Positions 57,780-64,000 of a stretch of DNA of 64,000 nt are shown here, piece by piece (the first letter of the stretch is position 1; every line of letters begins with the position of its first letter). The translations under genes and the position numbers were made by a program. Source of the stretch: an uncultured Oscillospiraceae bacterium (GTDB lineage: Bacteria; Bacillota; Clostridia; Oscillospirales; Oscillospiraceae). The notes below the pieces were generated by a model. The model worked only from the letters and a program-made list of their open reading frames with translations, had not been told where the DNA came from and ran no database searches. The DNA is taken from the NCBI GenBank assembly GCA_910588975.1, contig CAJUSE010000006.1, forward strand, positions 1 to 64,000. The letters are read 5' to 3'.

Positions 57780-59213
57780 TCATATTTTGCCCCAATTTGC
57801 AACGATTTCCCGCTCATCCATAGGCCGTTTTTCCCCGTTGACCTCCTGATAGGTCTCATGGCCCTTCCCCGCCAGCAGCAGGGTATCCCCCTCCCGGAGC
57901 AGCCGCAGGGCGGCCCCGATGGCACACACCCGGTCGGGTTCCATCAAAAAGGTGTGGGGCAGGGTCTCAATGCCCGCCAGGATCTCGGCCATGATGGCCG
58001 TGGGCTCTTCGCTACGGGGGTTATCCGAGGTGAGGATGCACCCGTCGGCCAATGTGGCGGCGATGGCGCCCATGATGGGCCGCTTGGCCCGGTCCCGGTC
58101 CCCGCCGCAGCCGAACAGGCAGAACAGCCTGCCCGGGGTGAAGGTCCGCAGGGAGAGCAGGGCCTTTTCCAGCGCATCCGGGGTGTGGGCGTAGTCGATG
58201 ACCACCGTGCCCACACCCATGTGGGGCACCACCTCCATCCGCCCACGGACCCCCGGGGCATCGGTGAGGGCGGCGGCGCAGTCCCGAAGCCGCAGCCCCA
58301 GCGCCAGCCCGCAGGACAGGGCACACAGGGCATTATAGAGGGAGAAGGAGCCGGGGATGGGCAGGCTCACCCGGGCGATCTCGTATCGGGTGACGGCCAC
58401 AAAATCGATTCCGTCGGGGCGCAGACGCAGGTCCCGGGCCGTCAGGTCGGCCTCGTCGTGGCCCTCGGAGTAAGTAAAGGTGGGACAGGGGGTGCTCTTG
58501 GCGTAGGCCCGGCCCGCCGGATCATCGTAATTGAGCACAGCCACCTGACTTTGGTCAAAAAGCCGGCCTTTGGCCTGCTGATAGGCCTCCATGGTGCCGT
58601 GGAAATCCAGGTGGTCCTGGGTCAGGTTGGTGAAGGCCCCCACGGCGAAATCCAGCCCCTCCACCCGGCTCAGGCACAGTGCGTGGGAGGAGACCTCCAT
58701 CACCACATGGGTGCAGCCGGCATTGGCCATCCGCCGCAGCCATTGCTGCAGGTCATAGCTCTCAGGAGTGGTGCGCTGGGCGGGGTAGGTCTCCTCCCCC
58801 ACCCGGATCTCATTGGTCCCCAAAAGCCCCACCTTGGTGCGGAGGGCACGGGTGAGCATGGCATGGACCAGGCTCGCAGTGGTGGTCTTGCCGTTGGTGC
58901 CTGTAATGCCCACCAGCCGGAGCTCCCGGCCGGGGTGGCCGAACCAGTTGGCCGAGATCTGGGCCAGGGCGGAGCGGGTGTCTTCGGTGAAGAGCACATC
59001 CTCCCCCTCCCCCTCCTGGACCAGAAGGGCAGCTGCCCCCTTGGCCCGGGCCTCGTCGAGGTAGCGGTGGCCGTCGGTCTTGTAGCCCTTCAGAGCCACG
59101 AACAGCTCGCCGGGCTGGAGGGTCCTTGTATCATGGGAGACGCCTTTGATTTCCACATCCTGGGCCACATTTCCGGTATAGCTGACGCCGGACAGCAGCG
59201 TTTGCAGATCCAT
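57780..59213 (-). CDS. murE: UDP-MurNAc-tripeptide ligase MurE
   Basis: A 477-residue Mur ligase. ATP motif GITGTNGKTTTAS; the third-residue specificity motif is DNPRSEEP, the type that recognises meso-diaminopimelate, so the cell wall is predicted to be DAP-type. The carbamylated-Lys region (GAFTNLTQDHLDFHG) is conserved. The start at 59213 follows AAGGAG. murF does not follow; mraY is next. Confidence 0.93.
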   Translation of the reverse strand: MDLQTLLSGVSYTGNVAQDVEIKGVSHDTRTLQPGELFVALKGYKTDGHRYLDEARAKGAAALLVQEGEGEDVLFTEDTRSALAQISANWFGHPGRELRLVGITGTNGKTTTASLVHAMLTRALRTKVGLLGTNEIRVGEETYPAQRTTPESYDLQQWLRRMANAGCTHVVMEVSSHALCLSRVEGLDFAVGAFTNLTQDHLDFHGTMEAYQQAKGRLFDQSQVAVLNYDDPAGRAYAKSTPCPTFTYSEGHDEADLTARDLRLRPDGIDFVAVTRYEIARVSLPIPGSFSLYNALCALSCGLALGLRLRDCAAALTDAPGVRGRMEVVPHMGVGTVVIDYAHTPDALEKALLSLRTFTPGRLFCLFGCGGDRDRAKRPIMGAIAATLADGCILTSDNPRSEEPTAIMAEILAGIETLPHTFLMEPDRVCAIGAALRLLREGDTLLLAGKGHETYQEVNGEKRPMDEREIVANWGKI

Positions 59214-59273
59214 GCCAACATCTCCTTGCCGCAAGTATCCCTCTCTTTCTCTATCGGTTTCTTTTTTGAATGG

Positions 59274-61805
59274 TTATTCGGCTGTCATGGTGTTGTCCAT
59301 AAAGCGGCACTCCACCACAGTGCCCCGCTCCACCTGGGCGCCGGGGCTGATGGACTGGCTGGCCGCCAGAGAGCTGGAGGCCATATAGCGGCTGGAGCCG
59401 CCCACCTTCAGGTAGAGCCCCTCCCGGGCCAGGGCCTGCTGGGCCTGGTCGGCGGTCTGGCCCCGGACGTCGGGGACGGTGACCAAATCAGTGGGCTTCT
59501 CCTCCCCAAGGTAGAGGACCACCTGGCTGCCGCTGGGGATAACAGCCCCGCCCACGGGGATCTGGGCGGTGACGGTCTCTCCCTGACCCACGGTGCGGAC
59601 GGTGAGGCCCGAGCTCTCCACCGCCTCCTTGCCGATCTGGGCGGTCTGGCCCATCAGGTTGGGGACGGTGACGTCGATCATGGCCTTTTCGGTGTCGCTG
59701 TAACGCCGCTCCACCCCCATGCTGTCCAGGATGTTCTCCATGAGCTCACCGGCCATCACGGCGGCCATGTTGCCGCCCGAGATGTAATATTTCTTCTCGG
59801 TATAGTTGCTGCCGGGGCTCACCGGCTTGGGGGCGTTGTAGGCCAGCAGCACCACGATCTGGGGGTCGTCGGCGGGGGCAAAGCCCAGGAAGGAGACGAT
59901 GGTGTAATCCTTACCCTTGTTGATGATGGGGTCCTCGCCGCTCTTGACCGTCTCGGAGGAGCCAGTCTTGCCGCCGATGCGGTAGCCGGGGACGTAGGCC
60001 CGCTTACCTGTGCCGCCGTTGACCACTCCCTCCAGGATGGTGCGACAGCGCTGGCTGGTCTCCTCGCTGACCACCTGGCGGACCACGGTGGGCTCGTTCT
60101 GGGCGATGATATTGCCCTGCTGATCGGTGACCGACTTCATCACATAGGGCTGCATGAGGTAGCCCCCGTTGACCACGGCAGAGGCCGCCGTGATGAGCTG
60201 GATGGGGGTCACCGTGATCCGCTGCCCAAAGGAGGCGGTGGCCAGGTAGGTGTTGTCCCGGGTGCCGGGGGCCTCAAAGGTCTTGCGGGAGTGGACGATG
60301 CTCTTGCCCTCCCCCTGCATGTCGATGCCGGTGGCCTCCAAAAAGCCGAAGTCCTCCAGATAGTCATAGAACTTCTTGGGGCCCAGGGCCTGGCCGATCA
60401 TCATAAAGGCGGGGTTGCAGGAGTTGGCCACCGCCTTGGCCAGGGTCTGCTGGCCGTGGCCGGGGGCCTTCTGGGAACACTCGATCTTGGTGTCGTCCAC
60501 CATGTAGTAGCCCGGGCAGTAGTAGGTAGAGTTCTCGTTGATGACCCCCTCCTCCAGGGCGGCGGCCAGTACAATGGACTTGAAGGTGGAGCCGGGCTCG
60601 TAGGAGTCATTCATGGCCTTGTTGCGCCACTGGCGGTTGCGCATATCGGCCAGGGCGGCGTTGTAGGCCTTCTCTTTCTCCTCGTCGGTAAGCCCGCCGC
60701 TCTCCCCGGCGGCCTTCACCCGCTCCAGGTAATCGCTGAGCACCGGGTCGGTGACCTCCCAGGGGTCGTTGAGGTCGTAGGTGGGGGAGTTGGCCCAGCC
60801 CTTGATGGCCCCCGTCTTGGGGTCCATGGCAATGACAAAGCCCCCATCCTGCACGTCGAACATCTCGATGCCCTTTTCCAGGATACGCTCGCAGTAATAC
60901 TGGATGGTAGCGTCCAGCGTCAGGGTCAGATCGTTGCCGTCGGTGGCGTCGTAGTAGTCCTGGAAGGAGTATTTCAGCTCCCGGCTCTTGCCGTCCCGGG
61001 CGGTGACCACCCGGCCGGTCTGGCCGGCCAGATTTTCCTCATAGAGTGCCTCCATGCCGTAGGCTCCCTTGCCGTCATTCCGCCAGTTGACCCAGCCGAT
61101 GACCTGGGCGGCCAGGGAGTTGTAGGGGTAGTAGCGCTTGGAGGTGGGGATGAGCTGGATGGAGTTGGACAGGTGGTTTTTCACGATGAAGGAGCGGATC
61201 TCATCGGCCACCTCCTTCTCCACCCGGTAGGCGATGATCTCGTAGTAGCTGTTCAGCTCCATATGCTTTGTCAGCTTCTCCACATCGGCCTCCAGGATCT
61301 CGGCCAGTCCCTCGGCCACATTCTTGGCCTCGGGCCGGGGGTAGTAGTTCTTGCTGGAGGAGCGGATGTTCCCCTCATCGTCGATAAATGCCTCGTCCCA
61401 GCGCTCCTGGAGCTTGGCAAAGTCGTTGGGAGAGAGGATCACATCGTAGACGGTGGCCGAAGTGGCCAGCACCTTGCCGTTGACGTCGGTGATCTGGCCC
61501 CGGTTGGCGGCCACGGCGTTGTCCATGGTCTGCTGGTTGATGGCCCGCTCCTGATACTCGGCCCCCTTCTCGATCTGGATCACATAGAGCTGGTGGAACA
61601 GGGGCAAAAAGGCGGCGATGCCGAAAATGAGGACCAGCAGGCCTGTGCGGAACAGAATGGAGCGGTTGGTCTTTTGCATATCGGGGGTGGGGCCCTTCTC
61701 CCGGCGCTCCCGGCGCTCCTTGATGCGGCGCTTGCGCTCGGCCCGCTCCCGGTCCCGCTGCTCTCTGGCCCGGCGCTCCCGCTCCTCCTGGGTCATTCGT
61801 GCCAT
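59274..61805 (-). CDS. Class B penicillin-binding protein with two PASTA domains
   Basis: An 843-residue PBP2/SpoVD-type transpeptidase. A highly charged cytoplasmic start (residues 1-45), one membrane segment, a dimerisation domain, then the transpeptidase domain with SxxK (GSTFKSIV), SxN (ANSCNPAF) and KTG (GGKTGSSE). Two PASTA domains follow (VPNLMGQTAQI and VPDVRGQTADQ). It cross-links septal or spore peptidoglycan with FtsW. The start at 61805 is set by GGGAGGGACC. Whether it serves vegetative division or sporulation is not settled. Confidence 0.92.
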   Translation of the reverse strand: MARMTQEERERRAREQRDRERAERKRRIKERRERREKGPTPDMQKTNRSILFRTGLLVLIFGIAAFLPLFHQLYVIQIEKGAEYQERAINQQTMDNAVAANRGQITDVNGKVLATSATVYDVILSPNDFAKLQERWDEAFIDDEGNIRSSSKNYYPRPEAKNVAEGLAEILEADVEKLTKHMELNSYYEIIAYRVEKEVADEIRSFIVKNHLSNSIQLIPTSKRYYPYNSLAAQVIGWVNWRNDGKGAYGMEALYEENLAGQTGRVVTARDGKSRELKYSFQDYYDATDGNDLTLTLDATIQYYCERILEKGIEMFDVQDGGFVIAMDPKTGAIKGWANSPTYDLNDPWEVTDPVLSDYLERVKAAGESGGLTDEEKEKAYNAALADMRNRQWRNKAMNDSYEPGSTFKSIVLAAALEEGVINENSTYYCPGYYMVDDTKIECSQKAPGHGQQTLAKAVANSCNPAFMMIGQALGPKKFYDYLEDFGFLEATGIDMQGEGKSIVHSRKTFEAPGTRDNTYLATASFGQRITVTPIQLITAASAVVNGGYLMQPYVMKSVTDQQGNIIAQNEPTVVRQVVSEETSQRCRTILEGVVNGGTGKRAYVPGYRIGGKTGSSETVKSGEDPIINKGKDYTIVSFLGFAPADDPQIVVLLAYNAPKPVSPGSNYTEKKYYISGGNMAAVMAGELMENILDSMGVERRYSDTEKAMIDVTVPNLMGQTAQIGKEAVESSGLTVRTVGQGETVTAQIPVGGAVIPSGSQVVLYLGEEKPTDLVTVPDVRGQTADQAQQALAREGLYLKVGGSSRYMASSSLAASQSISPGAQVERGTVVECRFMDNTMTAE

Positions 61806-61931
61806 GTGATAGGTCCCTCCCTTCCCGGTTGCTGTCAAAAGAAAAAGACGTAAGAAAAATTATCTTTCTTACGCCCCTCACTTTCTCTCTATTCTACATT
61901 CCCAACCCATCTCAAGCCTATGGCGGCTGGC

Positions 61932-62477
61932 TTAAAAATATGTCAGGATATTGTTGACGATCTCTTTGATCCCCTGGGTAAACGTAGATTTTTCCTGGGT
62001 CCGCTCGTAGACGGTGACGCTGTCGGGCTCGGTCATGTCCACATAGACGATCTGTCCGGTCTGGGGCCGGCCCATGGAGCCGTCGGCGGTCATGGTGGTC
62101 TCAATGGAGCGCAGGTCGTAGGCCAGCTCGTACCGGGCCCGGAGGGTGGCCTCCTCACTGTGGAGAGCCACCAGATCGTTGCTGAGCTGCACCATCTCGT
62201 GGGAGATGGAGGAAAGCTGCACATAGGACAGCAGAATGCACACGGCCAGCACCGCCACAGCGGCAAAGCCCCCCACGGCAAAGAGGGAGACCTTGCCCGC
62301 CTCCCGGGTGGCGACCCGGGGGCGGGTCAGCTCCTCCTGGCGGGGGCGGGTGTGTGTCCTCGTCCTGGGCCGGGGCTGGGCCACCTCGGGCTCCAGTACC
62401 CGTGCGGCGGCGCCGTCATAGGCATAGCTGATATTCCGATAGGGGTCGTAGCTGCTGCGCTTGACGGCCTCGGCCAT
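61932..62477 (-). CDS. FtsL-like division protein
   Basis: A 181-residue bitopic protein: an unstructured Arg/Pro-rich N terminus (TRTHTRPRQEELTRPR), a single membrane helix (about 66-86), and a coiled-coil-like periplasmic segment (ISHEMVQLSNDLVALHSEEA). Its position between rsmH and the class B PBP identifies it as FtsL, which is poorly conserved in sequence. Confidence 0.8.
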   Translation of the reverse strand: MAEAVKRSSYDPYRNISYAYDGAAARVLEPEVAQPRPRTRTHTRPRQEELTRPRVATREAGKVSLFAVGGFAAVAVLAVCILLSYVQLSSISHEMVQLSNDLVALHSEEATLRARYELAYDLRSIETTMTADGSMGRPQTGQIVYVDMTEPDSVTVYERTQEKSTFTQGIKEIVNNILTYF

Positions 62478-62518
62478 GGCTTGTCACACTCCGTTCTTCT
62501 CTGACGTAATGGGCGGTG

Positions 62519-63457
62519 CTATATCTTTTCTGCGATCCGCAGCTTGGCGCTGCGGGAGCGGGGGTTTTCATTCAGCTCCTGCTCACCGGGCAGGATGGGC
62601 TTGCGGCTGACCAGCCGGATGGAGGGTTTTTTCCCGCACACGCATACGGGGAAATCAGGAGGGCAGGTGCAGCCCTTCAAAAGCCGCTGATAGCCCGTCT
62701 TGACAATACGGTCCTCCAGGGAGTGGAAGGTGATGATGCACAGCCTCCCCCCCACCGTCAGGTGGTCCACCGCCTGGTCAATGACCCTCTCGCAGGCGGT
62801 GAGCTCGTCGTTGACGGCGATGCGGATGGCCTGGAAGGTCCGCTTGGCGGGGTGCTGCTTTTCCCGCAGGGCCTTGGCCTGCATGGCCGAGCGGATGATG
62901 TCCACCAGCTCCAATGTGGTCTCGATGGCCCTCTCCTCCCGCCGGCGGCAGATGGCGGCGGCAATGGCGGGGGCGTAGCGCTCCTCCCCGTAGTCGTAGA
63001 GGATTCGCTTCAGCTCCTCCTGGGGCCACTCATTGACCACCACCCGGGCAGTAAGGCCCTCGCTGCGGTCCATGCGCATATCCAGGCTGGAGTCCTGCAT
63101 ATAGGAAAAGCCTCGGCTGGGGTCGTCCAGCTGGGGGCTGGACACGCCGAAGTCAAAGAGCATCCCGTCGGCAGGGGGTGCGCCCACCCCATCCAGCAGG
63201 GCGCTCAGGTCGGCAAAGTTGCCATGGATAAGGGTGACCTTGTCCCGCCAGGGGGCCAGCCGCTCCTCGGCAGCGGCCAGGGCGGCGTCGTCCCGGTCGA
63301 TACAGTAGAGGTGGCCGGTGGTGAGCCGCCTGGCGATCTCCACAGAGTGGCCCGCCCGGCCCAGAGTGCCGTCCACATAGCAGCCCGTGGGGGAGATGTT
63401 CAGTCCCTCGATGCACTCGTGGAGCAGCACCGGGGCGTGGGTATATACCTCGCTCAT
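62519..63457 (-). CDS. rsmH: 16S rRNA m4C1402 methyltransferase
   Basis: A 312-residue RsmH (MraW) enzyme. Motifs: HAPVLLHECIEGL at the start, YVDGTLGRAGHS (SAM site), GMLFDFGVSSPQLD and the late ITFHSLEDRIVK. It methylates N4 of C1402 in 16S rRNA. The ATG touches the mraZ stop region, the usual mraZ-rsmH pair. Confidence 0.95.
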   Translation of the reverse strand: MSEVYTHAPVLLHECIEGLNISPTGCYVDGTLGRAGHSVEIARRLTTGHLYCIDRDDAALAAAEERLAPWRDKVTLIHGNFADLSALLDGVGAPPADGMLFDFGVSSPQLDDPSRGFSYMQDSSLDMRMDRSEGLTARVVVNEWPQEELKRILYDYGEERYAPAIAAAICRRREERAIETTLELVDIIRSAMQAKALREKQHPAKRTFQAIRIAVNDELTACERVIDQAVDHLTVGGRLCIITFHSLEDRIVKTGYQRLLKGCTCPPDFPVCVCGKKPSIRLVSRKPILPGEQELNENPRSRSAKLRIAEKI

Positions 63458-63873
63458 CAGACCCCCAACGCCTCCATACAGGCGGCCATCTTCTCCGGGG
63501 TCATATTCTCCTCCTCCTGCTCGTTCCAGGTCTCGGCAGCCCAGATCTCCGCCCGGTCATTGACGCCGATGATAACGGTGTCCTTGTCCAGCCCGGCATA
63601 TTTGCGCAGCTTCTGGGGGATGACGATGCGCCCCTGACTGTCCAGCTCACACTTGGCGGCGTTGGCAAAGAGGGTCCGCATGGCCTTGGACTGGCTCATG
63701 GGCATGGCGGCAAACTTCTCGGTGAAGCGGTTCCAGGTCTCCTGGGGATAGATGGCCAGACAGGCATCCACGCCCATGGCCAGGTAAAAGGTGACCCCCA
63801 GCTCCTCCCGGAGCTTGGCAGGGATGAAGAGCCTGCCCTTGGCGTCGATGGAATGTTCATACGTCCCGGTCAT
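63457..63873 (-). CDS. mraZ: Transcriptional regulator MraZ
   Basis: A 138-residue protein with two SpoVT/AbrB-like (MraZ) domains: YEHSIDAKGRLFIPAKLRE and CELDSQGRIVIPQKLRKYAG. MraZ binds repeats before its own gene and regulates the division cluster. The start at 63873 is fixed by GGGGGGTGAGG; the open frame upstream is coincidental. First gene of the cluster. Confidence 0.94.
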   Translation of the reverse strand: MTGTYEHSIDAKGRLFIPAKLREELGVTFYLAMGVDACLAIYPQETWNRFTEKFAAMPMSQSKAMRTLFANAAKCELDSQGRIVIPQKLRKYAGLDKDTVIIGVNDRAEIWAAETWNEQEEENMTPEKMAACMEALGV

Positions 63874-63882
63874 GGCCTCACC

Positions 63883-63966
63883 CCCCACTTTAATGGGCAA
63901 ATGTGGCTTTTTGCTCCACTTTGCCCCACCGTGGTTTAGTATACTGTTTCTGTAACCAAATTGCAA
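63883..63966 (-). promoter_or_regulatory. Promoter and MraZ boxes of the division cluster
   Basis: Minus strand TTGCAA (63961-63966), 17-bp spacer, TATACT (63938-63943). Downstream GTGGGG (63924-63929), GTGGAG (63914-63919, 10-bp period) and GTGGGG (63883-63888) match MraZ-binding repeats (GTGG[AT]G type). They lie between start site and mraZ, as in other Firmicutes. Confidence 0.75.
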
Positions 63967-64000
63967 TAGTTTATCGGTATTTTTTTCAGAGATATTTCAG

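Noticed and set aside
57858..61853. Plus-strand open frame of about 1330 codons opposite murE and the PBP gene
   Set aside because: Same antisense artefact; no start signal and no motif.
1..64000. tRNA genes, CRISPR arrays, complete insertion sequences
   Set aside because: No GGTTCGANNCC-type T-arm with cloverleaf, no regularly spaced repeats, and no transposase reading frame were seen in the intergenic regions.

Overview
The window looks like chromosome of a high-GC, spore-forming anaerobic Clostridia bacterium, most likely Oscillospirales (Flavonifractor/Lawsonibacter-like). This is inferred from gene content and codon bias, not from a database search. Supporting signs are an electron-bifurcating-type [FeFe] hydrogenase operon, a spoVAC gene, a K+-dependent-type membrane pyrophosphatase, a T-box leader on cysS, a diaminopimelate-type MurE and the many perfect hairpin terminators.

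Layout. 1-900: non-coding; two tandem promoters fire leftwards out of the window, probably into an rRNA operon, and an unidentified ~400-nt minus-strand RNA with its own promoter and terminator lies behind them. 938-7250: DRTGG and PHP genes, then a likely Rex-controlled hydrogenase operon (NuoE-like, ATPase, HndB-like, NuoF-like, HydA) with a 24-bp leader hairpin. 7491-9293: a flavin-carrying secreted reductase. 9494-17406: mostly single-gene units (acetyltransferase, DUF4015 protein, SpoVAC, DUF1653, YkoF-like, membrane protein, deacetylase, cytidine deaminase, DUF378), ending in an AT-richer regulator/lipoprotein-like pair with a perfect operator. 17467-19277: T-box/cysS. 19325-21063: GntR/membrane-protein pair with a nested operator. 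21202-25683: recA-recX-rimO-unknown-pgsA. 25833-31686: prmC, DUF1385, a two-component system and its lipoprotein. 31866-32800: debris of phage origin, wedged before the DUF3842/kinase genes. 35062-47038: hydrolase, acetyltransferase, cation/proton antiporter, a metal-efflux operon (ArsR, HMA chaperone, P1B ATPase), nucleoside phosphorylase/transporter, pyrophosphatase and NSS transporter. 47123-49077: apbE with NusG-II and Gx-transporter genes. 49444-50520: amidase. 50575-63966: a division and cell-wall (dcw) cluster running leftwards from mraZ to ftsZ.

How the parts work together. The hydrogenase would dispose of NADH plus ferredoxin electrons as H2, under redox control by Rex. The secreted flavoprotein at 7491 carries an ApbE-type flavinylation motif, and ApbE itself is encoded at 48019, so these two loci probably form one extracytosolic electron-transfer route. 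The dcw cluster supplies lipid II synthesis and the septum machinery but lacks murC, murD, murF and ftsA here. No tRNA gene, CRISPR array or complete insertion sequence was seen.
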